Virus record (IMG/VR): IMGVR_UViG_3300046368_000597
Coordinates: 1 to 43,536 of that record
Source: a virus
Length of the DNA stretch: 43,536 bases
Direction: 5' to 3' (one strand)
A program made the translations under genes and the position numbers. Positions 1 through 10,600 of this stretch are shown here, in pieces. The notes under the pieces are model-generated. The model saw only the letters and a list, made by a program, of their open reading frames with translations, was not told the origin of the DNA and did not search any database. How positions within the stretch are numbered: the first letter of the stretch is position 1; each line of letters starts with the position of its first letter.

Positions 1-71
1 GTGTTATCAACTGTTCCATCTTCAACTGTAACTAGTTGTGAACCATTATATTTGTTAATTATATAAGCCAT
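1..71 (-). CDS. Fibre-type structural protein, N-terminal fragment (cut by window edge)
   Basis: Only the first 23 codons are present; the gene runs off the left edge. They read MAYIINKYNGSQLVTVEDG followed by TVDN, which matches the opening of the next gene (MSYKLNQTDGTLLVDLVDG, then SVDS). This therefore looks like a third member of the fibre family that shares one N-terminal module. The ATG lies at 69-71, with a purine-rich AAAAAGGGT stretch upstream and a late-promoter octamer at 98-105. The product is inferred to be a tail-associated fibre or adaptor. Nothing can be said of its C-terminus. Confidence 0.7.
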   Translation of the reverse strand, partial: MAYIINKYNGSQLVTVEDGTVDN

Positions 72-97
72 GTATATCTACCCTTTTTATGTTACAG

Positions 98-105
98 TAT
101 TTATC
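98..105 (-). promoter_or_regulatory. T4-type late promoter (GATAAATA)
   Basis: The minus strand reads GATAAATAC, one base off the T4 late consensus TATAAATA, 27 bases upstream of the ATG at 71. It overlaps the TAG stop of the upstream fibre gene (105-107). The assignment rests on the motif and its position; the transcription start is not shown. Confidence 0.6.
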
Positions 106-1958
106 TAAACGCTGCTTGTTAGGTCTTCTTGCCAAACCCAAGCGCCTGCTACTACTGCAAATCGTTTTAATGTCCTAGTTACAGTTAGTGTTACTGTATC
201 GCTAACATCAGTAAAACTAAAATCAGTAACAACCGATTGGTTCTGTACGCCCGCACTGTCAACTGCTGTAAAACTTTTTGAAACTCCATCGGTTGCATTA
301 TAGGTATACGCACCTGCATAACTTGTACAATGTACTCTAGCATTTACTCCGTTATTTTTTGTAGTAGACGGACATAAATCGTTTACTAATAATGCAAGTT
401 GAATGTCAGTTAATCCAGTTGAGTCAACACTAAGTTCAATATCGTGTTCTTTATAGATATCGTCGACATATTTTTTATGAGCTGCATCGTTGTCAGTACC
501 AGGTGTTGCTAAGTTTCGAATCTTTGTTGTACCCGACATAGTTATATCACCGTTGATATTTAGACTCATATCGTTGGTACAAGCAATAGTTGACCCATTT
601 AAATTAATATTGTCAACATCAAGAATTGATAGTGTACCAATACTTGTAAGACCGCTTGCTGTTGTAACACTTGAATGCAGTTCATTAATAGTTAGTATAT
701 CGGTTCCGTTAATTTTATAACCAAGGCCATCAGCAACATCAATGTTCACACTCGAAGTCCAAGAGTTAGTAGAATTTTTCCAAATAAGTTCTTTGTCAAG
801 CCCTGACGATTTTAAAATTATACCACCTTCGTTGGCTTGGGCATCGGTTAACAACGAACTATCGTCATTGATGCCAAGTTCAATTTGTTTGTCTTGTACT
901 CTTAAATTAACTACTTCAAGTGCAGTGTTCGAACCTTTAACTGTTAGATTGCCTTCAATAATTACATCACCGTTTGATGCAGTAGTGCCGACATGTAATG
1001 CTGCTTGTGGCGCAGAATTAAATATACCAACATGTTGGTTACTTGTTTCAATTTTAAACGAGCTTGACTGAGCACCAGAACTTGACGTTTGAATATCAAT
1101 ATTTGCATCGTCACGTAAAGCAGTAAGAACAATATCTCTATCTACTGATGTAGTATCGGTTGCTATACTAAATCGTGATACATCGCCTGTTAAGAATCCT
1201 CTATCATTGTTAATATGTAGATGCTGATTGGTAGTTTGATAAGTTGCAATTGGCAACGAAGGACTTACTTGCAAGAAACTTGCAGCACTATAAGAAATGC
1301 CTCCGGAAATTAAATTATCTGCATTAGTAGCACTACCATTCCAATAAAAGTCACTATATGTTGGAACAATATTTACACCTTGTTTAATAGCATACGGTGT
1401 TGGAAATCCGGTTAGTAATACAGCGTTTACATCAATTACTGCTGGAGTAAATGCTTCTTTACTCACAAGAGCAACAGTACTGTTGCCAACACTCCAGCGT
1501 CCAACAATTTTGTCAACGCCGTAAATATCAACCAATGTAATAGCATCGTATTCTGTTTTGCCTTGTGTTCGAGTATAGCTCGGTCCTGCTAAAAATTCTG
1601 TAGTACCATCACTAAAATAAAGTTGTTTATTAGTTGCGTCAATCCACAAATCGCCTGCAACCATCTCAGGCTTTAGAGCTGCATAAGTTGTAGTATCGGT
1701 GCCTCGGAATTGTGTTCCGTCCCATACTTTTAATCTACCTGCTGATGTATCATACCATATTTGTCCTCTTAGAGGATTTGCTGGAGCACTAGTAGCAGCA
1801 AAGTTTTCCATCATCTTAATAAAGTTTTCGTTAAAGGCTTCGCCGTATCCTGTATAGTTTCGACCTACAAGTGTTATATCAGTTGTTGTAGAGTCAACTG
1901 ACCCATCAACTAGGTCTACTAACAATGTTCCGTCAGTTTGGTTTAGTTTATAACTCAT
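105..1958 (-). CDS. Tail fibre-like structural protein with shared N-terminal module
   Basis: 617 residues. Residues 1-125 carry the module shared with both neighbouring fibre genes: a short beta-rich start, then LVGRNYTGYGEAFNENF, a leucine/phenylalanine helix (MMENFA), the GQIWYDT motif and a second GDLWID motif. The rest is rich in Thr, Ser, Asn and Asp with short hydrophobic repeats such as LHVGT, VIIEGNLTVKG and RVQDKQIELG, typical of elongated trimeric fibre shafts. No collar domain, peptidase or receptor-binding domain is recognised at the C-terminus. The start ATG overlaps the TGA stop of the upstream gene (ATGA), which suggests translational coupling. Its role as a virion fibre or baseplate-attached adaptor is inferred from the repeats and the location. 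Confidence 0.75.
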   Translation of the reverse strand: MSYKLNQTDGTLLVDLVDGSVDSTTTDITLVGRNYTGYGEAFNENFIKMMENFAATSAPANPLRGQIWYDTSAGRLKVWDGTQFRGTDTTTYAALKPEMVAGDLWIDATNKQLYFSDGTTEFLAGPSYTRTQGKTEYDAITLVDIYGVDKIVGRWSVGNSTVALVSKEAFTPAVIDVNAVLLTGFPTPYAIKQGVNIVPTYSDFYWNGSATNADNLISGGISYSAASFLQVSPSLPIATYQTTNQHLHINNDRGFLTGDVSRFSIATDTTSVDRDIVLTALRDDANIDIQTSSSGAQSSSFKIETSNQHVGIFNSAPQAALHVGTTASNGDVIIEGNLTVKGSNTALEVVNLRVQDKQIELGINDDSSLLTDAQANEGGIILKSSGLDKELIWKNSTNSWTSSVNIDVADGLGYKINGTDILTINELHSSVTTASGLTSIGTLSILDVDNINLNGSTIACTNDMSLNINGDITMSGTTKIRNLATPGTDNDAAHKKYVDDIYKEHDIELSVDSTGLTDIQLALLVNDLCPSTTKNNGVNARVHCTSYAGAYTYNATDGVSKSFTAVDSAGVQNQSVVTDFSFTDVSDTVTLTVTRTLKRFAVVAGAWVWQEDLTSSV

Positions 1959-4051
1959 ACTACAATATCTCCTACGTAAATAATATATTCAACTGTTGTA
2001 AACGGACTTGTATGATAGTACGGATCATTTTGTATATCAAGCATTGCGCCAGTTTGGCTAATGCCTGTGCCAGTTGTTGTTCCAATAATATTTTGCGCAC
2101 TTGCACCGGTATCTGTTCCGCCTGTAACATTAGTGCTTGCATAATATTGTTCACCGTTGTCGCCTTGTAAACTGTGTTGATGATCTGGTAGCATAGGTTG
2201 TGTAATTGTACCTGTTTCGCTACCGCCAGTTAAACCTACAGTATTTGCTGCTGCATCATTTAGTAAACGATTGCCAGTAGTAGCGTCACCCAAATGACCT
2301 ACTAAGCCTCGTCCTCTAAAATCTGGTAAATTAAAAGTAGTTGCGCCGCCGTCTGTTGAACCGTATAATATTCCAATAATTAAATACAACGATTCTTCGC
2401 TACCTCCACCACGGGTAAGTTGTTGTCCGTGGCATAGTGCCCAACCTGTTGGAGCTGCTGTTCCTGCATATGGCATTATCATACCTAATTGAAATGATGG
2501 TACTGTGCTAACAATTTGTGCTTGTGTCATATAACGCAAGCCTTCGCTGTTTTCAACTAAAAACTTATCACTGCTTGCTACATCAACTGCAATTGCAGTT
2601 TGGTCAGTAACAAAACTTGGCTTAATATTAAGTGTCCACTCTTTTGTAGTTCCACCAACTTGCCCATCAAATTGCACACTACCAGTTGCAGTAACATCGC
2701 CAGTACTATTAAATTGGAATGTAGTTGGACTTGCTAGTTTACCTGCTGTTTGAGCACTGCCACTTACATTACCTGTTACATTTCCGACTAAATTACCGTT
2801 GAATGTATTTGCATAAACATTTGCATATCTTAAAATAGGTGTACCAATGTTACTTGCTAAGTCTTCGTATGGCTGAATATTTCGAGCATAAATTGAATCT
2901 GATGATTGTCCGTCGTTTACATTAAAGTACGCATCGCCGCCAATATTTAAATCACCGTTAATACCTGCGCCGCCTGCTACAACTAATGCGCCAGTTGTTG
3001 GATTACTACTAGGATTCGTATTTGTTGCCTCAATTTTACCACTGTTAGCTCCGGACATTGTAGCTTTTATATTACCACCTACATCAAGCACTTCAGTAGG
3101 CGATGTATTCATCAATCCGTGTTTTCCGTCTGCTGTAATTAATAATGCTGTTGTGTTTGCGCCAGCATTGTTTACATTAAAGTTAATCGGGCCATCTGTT
3201 GCTTTGTTTCTAATAATAACACCGCTACCTGTAACACTAGCAGTTAAGATGCCATTTTCACCAATTGTCAAACCAGTATTTGTTTGGATGCGCACATCTT
3301 TGTCAAATCTATTTGCTGTATCAAGTCTTGCTACATTTTCATATACTAAACTAGCTGTACCTGCTGTATTTACAAGTGCTTCTGCTTTTTCACTAGTTCC
3401 ATAATACTTTGCTTTTGCACCATTAAACGCAAGTTCTGTTGGAATATTTACACCAGGTTTTACAACATACCCAGTTGGAAATCCTGTAATTTTTAATTTT
3501 GGCGTAAATTCAATATAACTATAAACTGACATTATGTTATTTTGCACATAATTAATTAATACTGTATGATCAACGTCGGTGCCTAGCTGTGTACTGGTAC
3601 CTACTAGTGTAGCAATTTTACTACCAGTTGCAGTTGATTCACTGTAGTCAGGCCCAATCAATACCCATCCACTACCACTGTAAATGTATGCTTGTAAATT
3701 TGCAGTATCAACCCATATGTCGCCAAGTACACTTGCACTTGCTTCAGGTTGTGCTTGTGCTTTTTTAATTCCGCCTGCTGCTACCCAAGCTGCGCCATCG
3801 TAAACTTTTAACTGGTCAACTCCAGTTGTAGTATCATACCAAAGTTGTCCTTCTACTGGACTAGCAGGAGCTGTTGTATTTGCAAAGTTTTCTAGTAAAT
3901 GTAAAAAGTTTTCATTGACATACCCGCCGTAACCTGTTAGGTTTTGACCAACTAATTTTAAACTAGTATCAGTATTGTTAAGTCCGTTTTCTTCAACAGT
4001 AATACTACCGTTGTTTGTAAAATCAGTAAATCGTACGGTGTAGTCTGCCAT
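1955..4051 (-). CDS. Tail fibre protein with phage tail collar domain
   Basis: 698 residues. It begins with the same module as its neighbours (LVGQNLTGYGGYVNENF, then GQLWYDT and GDIWVDT, about residues 30-130). The middle is a Gly/Asn/Thr-rich shaft with motifs such as GNLVGNVTGNVSG (about 415-430). At about residues 519-590 lies a phage tail collar domain: GMIMPYAG, then PTGWALCHGQ, then TFNLPDFRGR. It is followed by HQHS near residue 625 and a Thr/Gly-rich end. T4 gp12 and many short tail fibres carry this collar fold near a receptor-binding tip, so receptor contact is likely. SD-like AGGGA precedes the ATG, and the gene starts 4 bases after the preceding stop. Confidence 0.85.
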   Translation of the reverse strand: MADYTVRFTDFTNNGSITVEENGLNNTDTSLKLVGQNLTGYGGYVNENFLHLLENFANTTAPASPVEGQLWYDTTTGVDQLKVYDGAAWVAAGGIKKAQAQPEASASVLGDIWVDTANLQAYIYSGSGWVLIGPDYSESTATGSKIATLVGTSTQLGTDVDHTVLINYVQNNIMSVYSYIEFTPKLKITGFPTGYVVKPGVNIPTELAFNGAKAKYYGTSEKAEALVNTAGTASLVYENVARLDTANRFDKDVRIQTNTGLTIGENGILTASVTGSGVIIRNKATDGPINFNVNNAGANTTALLITADGKHGLMNTSPTEVLDVGGNIKATMSGANSGKIEATNTNPSSNPTTGALVVAGGAGINGDLNIGGDAYFNVNDGQSSDSIYARNIQPYEDLASNIGTPILRYANVYANTFNGNLVGNVTGNVSGSAQTAGKLASPTTFQFNSTGDVTATGSVQFDGQVGGTTKEWTLNIKPSFVTDQTAIAVDVASSDKFLVENSEGLRYMTQAQIVSTVPSFQLGMIMPYAGTAAPTGWALCHGQQLTRGGGSEESLYLIIGILYGSTDGGATTFNLPDFRGRGLVGHLGDATTGNRLLNDAAANTVGLTGGSETGTITQPMLPDHQHSLQGDNGEQYYASTNVTGGTDTGASAQNIIGTTTGTGISQTGAMLDIQNDPYYHTSPFTTVEYIIYVGDIVV

Positions 4052-4054
4052 GGT

Positions 4055-4663
4055 TTATCCCTCAATTCCGCTTAAACTTTGAATTCTCACAGTATAATCA
4101 ACTTGGATTAAACGGTTTAAACTCTTTTGTACAGGATGAAAAATAACATGTGTAATTAGTCTACCTGTACCGCTTGCCGAATAGCTGCGTAATCCTAGTT
4201 CGTCAAAAACATAAAGATTTTCATTACTACCGGCTGTATCAAATGCATCTTGTCCTGCTGGTTCACCGTAGTCTAACAAACATCTAACTAATATGTCAGT
4301 ATAGTTTGTACCACTTACATGACGAATTTCTGTCTTGTTTCTTATCGGATCGTTGTTGTTTACACTACGCTCGTCTACTACTTTAGTGAACGTTTGATTG
4401 TACAAACTTGCATTTGTACCTGTGCTGTTTGGTGTTAGGTATGTTACAATACCTGTTGGATCAACACTAGTTCCGCCATTGCCAAAACTCATATCGCTAA
4501 TAAAGCCTTGTCCTTGATTAGCCAAACTTTCAGCAAGTGCTAAACTCATATTTTCATAATGAATAGCATTGCGTTTGTTTACAAAAACTTCGCCATTATC
4601 AGGATCTGAAATCTTGATATGTCCTTCTACGTGTATTCCATTTAAGTCATTAAACTGTGTCAT
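4055..4663 (-). CDS. Small structural protein of the baseplate/fibre region, unknown role
   Basis: 202 residues, no family recognised with certainty. The sequence has no signal peptide or membrane segment and reads as a compact mixed protein. It has an early HVEGHIKI strand, a central Gly/Thr/Asn stretch (FGNGGTSVDPTG, about residues 60-75) and a C-terminal strand-rich part (LITHVIFHPV, VDYTVRIQSL). It sits between the giant baseplate-region protein and the first fibre gene, and has its own late-promoter-like octamer 19 bases upstream. In T4 this position is filled by small connector proteins (gp9, gp11), so an adaptor linking fibres to the baseplate is a reasonable guess, but no sequence match supports that. 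Confidence 0.6.
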   Translation of the reverse strand: MTQFNDLNGIHVEGHIKISDPDNGEVFVNKRNAIHYENMSLALAESLANQGQGFISDMSFGNGGTSVDPTGIVTYLTPNSTGTNASLYNQTFTKVVDERSVNNNDPIRNKTEIRHVSGTNYTDILVRCLLDYGEPAGQDAFDTAGSNENLYVFDELGLRSYSASGTGRLITHVIFHPVQKSLNRLIQVDYTVRIQSLSGIEG

Positions 4664-4681
4664 CTTTTTTACCTTATACTG

Positions 4682-4689
4682 TATTTATT
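4682..4689 (-). promoter_or_regulatory. T4-type late promoter (AATAAATA)
   Basis: The minus strand reads AATAAATACAG upstream of the 202-residue gene (ATG at 4663). It overlaps the TAA stop of the giant gene (4685-4687). One mismatch to TATAAATA. This would start a late transcript covering the small structural gene and the fibres. Confidence 0.6.
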
Positions 4690-7600
4690 TAGGTAGCTCA
4701 ATAGTTGCTCCGCGGATAAATCTTGCAATTGCAGAATTGCTGTTTCTTAATGTTTCACCGGCAGCAATCCATTTTTTTCCGGTTCTTTTAACTACACGGA
4801 TCTCTGTATCTACTGCTGGCGTTGTTGTAAATTGAATGTACTTGTTACCTCCAACTGTTACAACTTCATATTCTTTTGTTTGTGTTTGGTCTGCTTCAGG
4901 ACTATCTTGTGCAAGTGTTTTATTGTAAACTGAAATATCAACTTTACTTAACTTGCGTCCTCCCACAAACACTTCAATTTCGTTTGCATTATCAATATCA
5001 AATCCTAAATCAACAATTTGATTTGAACCATCGGCTCTGTCTCTGTATACACTATATGTATCCCTATAGTCAATAGTTTCAGCTGAACCTTGGCCATACG
5101 CTATATCGCCAGCTGCGTGTAAATCTTTTACACCAGTTCCTAATGTACCTCTTCTAAGCTGAGATAATGTATTTTCTTGTACTGCAAAATACTCAATACG
5201 TTCTCCGTCTATCCAAATAATACCAGGTAAGTTTAATACAATATCAGGTTCTTGAATTCCGGTAGCATCAACTAGAACAATTTTATTGTCATACGGACTA
5301 ACAGGATTAGCAATCATATAACTGTTTTCTTTACTAAGACGTTTATAATGTGTTCTGCCTAGCATGTCTCTAAATATTCTATATCCAAACTTATCTGACG
5401 ACACTGGTGCTGCCCAATGCATTACTTGGATACGATCGTTTTCGTTTACAATATCTTTAAGACGTACTGCATTTAAATTTTCCATTACTTCATAATCAAC
5501 AATTGGATGCAATAGTCTTTTGTTTTTAACAACCCAAACATATTGAGCACCAGCAGCCGCTGATTCAAGTTGTACAATTCCACTTGATAATAAATTTCGT
5601 CTAGCAAATTCATCAGTGTTTTCATTAACTACTGTTTCAGTTAAAACATCATATGTGAATCTTCTAAATTGATTAATATCGTGGTTACTAAAGTGCATTG
5701 CTCTATATGTAGTAAAGAGATCGTCGTATATTTCAGGATTAATACTGATACTATCGCTATCGATAAATTCAACTTCACTAATTTTTACTGCGGTTGAATC
5801 TGCTGTTACATAAAAATCTTCGTCTGCTATAAATTCATCTCTTATGTCTTTAGCCATACTTTGTACAACAACAGTATTTCCATTTACTGATTTTACTATA
5901 GGTTCAAAACGTGTTGAAGTAGCTCCACTAACTAATAGCAACGGTTCGCCTACTGTTACTTGAGATTCCATATCAAATGCTGTACTGCCATCAAGTGTAG
6001 TAAATGTTAATGCAGTATCAATAAAATAATAGTCAGCGTTTTGTAAACAGTAAATATCTAGCTTACTTCCTGCCGGAGCAACATTAGTATTAAGTAGTGT
6101 AATTCTAGCGTTTACATTATCCCAAGACCATTGAGAAACATCAAGTCTTACATCGTTTACATATACCATAAAATCAATTTTTGCCACTGATGATAAATTT
6201 GCAAATTGCCATCCGTCAATATCGTAACTTAAACTACTTGTAGTTGTAAACCTAATACTATATCCAGGGCTTAAAATATCTTCGTCGCCAAACACTAATA
6301 AGTTGTGTCCTAATGGCAAGTCATTAATTGGTGTAAATGTATCAGTAAAATTCCAATAATTTCCAGTGCCGTTTGACCAAGAATAATCATTATTAATTTG
6401 ACTATACGAAGTAATTCCACTGTCGTATACAGCATATTGTATAACATTACCCTGATCTAATCTTACTCTGCCTCCTGAGATCTCAATTACCAATTTGTCT
6501 GCAGGTTCAGTTGTATTGCTAGTATTCAAGAAATAGTCACTACCCTCTGTTTGAACAGAGCCATTTAATATTACAATGCAACTTGCATCGCTGCTATAAT
6601 CCGCTGCTGTTACAAAACGCCAGTTATCGCTTTGGATTGCACTTGAATCCTGTAAGTCAAACTCGTTAATTTCAATTGTTTTACTATCTATTAAACTATT
6701 ACCGTTTGCACCAAATGTCATTACAGTAATAATTGATCCTACATTAATGTCAATATCGCTGTCAATAAATACGCTTTCTAAACTGTAATCGTTACTGTAA
6801 GTATCAGTTCTTAGTACAACTTTATCAAGCATTACAACAACATTATCTTCACCAAATGGCTTTTCAGGATATGCAAATTCTCTAGTCGAGCCATCAAAGA
6901 TATAATGAGCTACATTTATTTGCGCTTGTCCGTCGTTTTGTCTAGTATAAACTTGTAAATCAAGTGTATCAGTTACAGTACCTGGAACTAGTTCTTCAGG
7001 GCCGCCGCTGTTCGTTGGAGTAAAGAATCCGTCGCCGTCAACTGTTATTTCACCTGACGGTATACCTGTAGCAGTTGTTCTGTCTAATGCTCCGCCTTGA
7101 AGTGCAGTATCAAATGTTGATCCTACTGGAGAGAAGCTGCCATCACTTGATTGTTTTCTAATAATAATTTCGTCATCAGCAGTTGTACTAAATGCTCCAT
7201 TAATATCAATTTCTGTTTGTACACCATCTCCGGTAATTGTAGCCATTACAGCATTTTTATTAGCAGTAATGGTGCTTCCGTCATATTGAGGATCATCAAG
7301 TCTTACACCGTTTAAGTATAGATTGTACTCTACGCCGCTTTCTAATGGAGAAGACAATGTGATTATATTTGTGCTACCGTCTAATTTGATAATTTCATCA
7401 TCATATGTATTATCAAATGTGTCCCACGGCAGATCACTAAATCCGCCTACGCCAAACCCTTGTTCGCCGCCAAAGTCAAAGCTATCATACAATGCGCCTT
7501 CGTATTCAACACCGGTCATTAGTTGGCTAAATTCTTTGCCAGGCATGCCTGTTGTTGGATCATATTCGTAGAATATTCTATCTGCTGCGTGTAACAATGC

Positions 7601-10600
7601 TGTATCTTTTTTGTATTTTACAACAAGTGTATCATCAATTTTTGGTTCAGTAACTAGTGTAATTTCACCTATGTATCTGTCGTAACCTTTTGTAGTATCA
7701 AGTTTATTAACAACACTATATTCAGTATCTAATAATTCAACATTGTTGAGTAATACAGAGTATGTTGTAATATTTTGATTAATTGGCCATTGTAGTGTAA
7801 AAATTTCCTGGGCACCTGTGCCTGCAAATGTTTCAGTTTTGTCAATTGTTTCAAAGTACTTTTTACCGCTAATACGATCAAATTTTACAGTCATATGTGT
7901 GCTTCGCACATTTGGATTACCTAGTACTGCGGTTGCTCTAACTGATGTGCCGTCATTTGATTGATTGCCCGAAACTGTAATAGTCGGTGCAGATAAAACT
8001 CTACTACCTTTATTTAAGATTTCAATACTCTTGACTTTACCCTTGGCAACATATGCTTTTGCAGTTATTCCACTTTCGCCACTTATAGTAACCGCCGGTG
8101 TATCATAAAAGCCACTGCCGCCATCGGCAACGTCAATTCTTATAATTTCGTATGTGTTGTTATCAACCCAATTTTTATAAGGATATGTAAAATATTTTTC
8201 CCAAAGATTTGTTACTTCGTTGTTGTTAAACTTAGCAGCACTTGGAGTGATTTTCCCGCCAATATAACTTGGTGGCAAATCAAAGTCAGAAATTATACTT
8301 TGCGTTGGTTCAATCTTTTGATATGCACTAATGTACTCTCTTACTTTTGTTTTAAATGGTTTTACTTCGTTGATATAATCTTGATAATTTTCAAGATTAT
8401 CGTTTTGATATGCAACTTTTTGTGTTAGATCTCCAACATTGTGTTTGGCACGTAAGAAACTAGACTTAAATACCCAATCAACGTTATCCTGTTCTGATAG
8501 AACATATCTAACACTTGCAAAGAATAATTTATTATATTCAACTGCTAAATCACTAACAAATATGTTAGTTTTAATTGCATCAATAATATTACGCAATTCG
8601 TTTACTGGTTCTCTATCGTAAAAAGTAGTATCATAAACTCCAGCATCGTATCCGGTAGTTTCTGTAGTATAATTGTAAATTACATCTAATAATTTAATTG
8701 TTCCATTTTCTCGACCAACTGTATCGTAATTAATAGTGTAATCTTCAGTGTCTTGGTTGTCTGTTTTCTTTAATAACAGCCAGCCGCCTGTACCAATGTT
8801 TTTAATTTTTACTACATCGCCAATTGAATTATCTAATCCAAATAGTTGATAACTTCCATCTATAACTTGATGAATTACAGTTGACTCACTGTACCCCGGT
8901 GCATACCAATCAGCGTAATTCCAATACTTTGTTGTATCAAAACTTTGGTTGTCGGTTCTTTCCCAGGCTGCTGTAGTTTTATTATAAATGTAAATTGTCC
9001 AGCGTCCGCCAATTGTTTCATCAGCTGTGACCAAAACACTAAACGGTCTTACTTTTAAGAAAGTAGTTGGTGTATAATCGTATCCTTGATCTTTCACCGT
9101 AACACTAGTAATTTGTCCATTGCTATTAATTGTAGATATTATCTCAGCATTTTTACCGGTAACATCTTCAATTTCAATACTTGGTGCTGTTTTATAACCA
9201 TTGCCTGGATTATTAATAGTAACACCAGTAATTTTACCAAATTCAACTACAGGAGTTAGAACTGCTTGTGTATTCTTTGCAGTACCAACAAATTGCAATT
9301 CGCTAACAGTATCAATTTGTCTATCAAAGTTTCCTTCAGCAGCCAATGGTAATGGATCAACTAATAAAAGTTTGCTTATATCGTAGTTGTCAACAATTAA
9401 GTTTTTAACAAATACACTGTTTATTCTATCAACAAATTGTTTAACTGCTTCAACACGATTAATAAACATACTCTGACGTGGCTGATTTAGAACTCCGTAT
9501 TTTTTTGTGTCTGATAGTGTAATATCAGGTACTGGATTTCCAACATTATCGTAACCAATTAAACTATCAATCCATTTTTGTTCAATAGAGGCATTTGGCA
9601 TTGACAAATCAAGACCTTCAGTCATTAAGTCATATTCTCTATGAATTGGAACATTAATTGTTGTATCTTTTTCTTTTCTAAAATGCAAAATAGTATTAGT
9701 TTCTTGTACTAAATTTTTACAATTATAAAGTGCAAATTTATTATTTTCTAACAACGAAACAAATCTATATCCTGTACCAGCCGGATCTGCTATTAAGTTT
9801 GATATAGATTCGCAACTTAATGAGCGTCCTGCAACACGAGGTACAATTTGTGCATTTTCAACCCAATAGTAATATTTGGTTGTAAACCCTTGTTTTGTTC
9901 TATCATAAACTTGCTTACTGCTAACTGTGTCGTCGTCATATAAAGCTGTACCGCTTATGCCTTTTGTGTAACCAGCAGTTGTACCTGTTTGTGCATTCCA
10001 CTCACTTGGTAATAAGTTAGTTTCAACCCATTCGCAAACTTGTATACGTGAGTTAGGCAATAATTTATTAAATGTATTTGTTCGATACTGACTATTACCT
10101 TGATAAGGGTTGTACCAACTTGCTTCCTTAAGGTTCCACCAAAGTTTTCCAACATAACGATCGGTCCAATTTGATTGAACATCGACAATAACATCACTAG
10201 TATCACTAGACGACGAATATGTAGCTGGATCGTACCATGTTTTAAAACTTAGCTCTTGTTCTGCAGGTCCTGCAATTTTACCCTGTCGTGGATCAATTAC
10301 GTCTAATCTTTGAATTATGTCAGCAGTATCTTTTGCATATAAAAATACTTGTTGCAATTGTTCAATATTTGGTTTAGCAATTTGTGTTGTAAGTTCGCTC
10401 CAAGTATTTTTACCTGTTGCAAAACTAAAGTCAACTAGTAGTCCCGGATTTGGTGATGTTACATACCTTGGGTCATTATTGTAAGGCCTAGGCATAGCTG
10501 TTGCAACTATTGTTGGAATATTTAAATATAGATGATTGTCATTTAAGACAATATTTTCCATTTCGTGGGTAGCAGTATTGCGGCTATAGTCAACATCTTC

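Noticed and set aside
1955-4051. Diversity-generating retroelement acting on the collar-domain fibre
   Set aside because: No reverse transcriptase gene or template-like repeat is present in the window.
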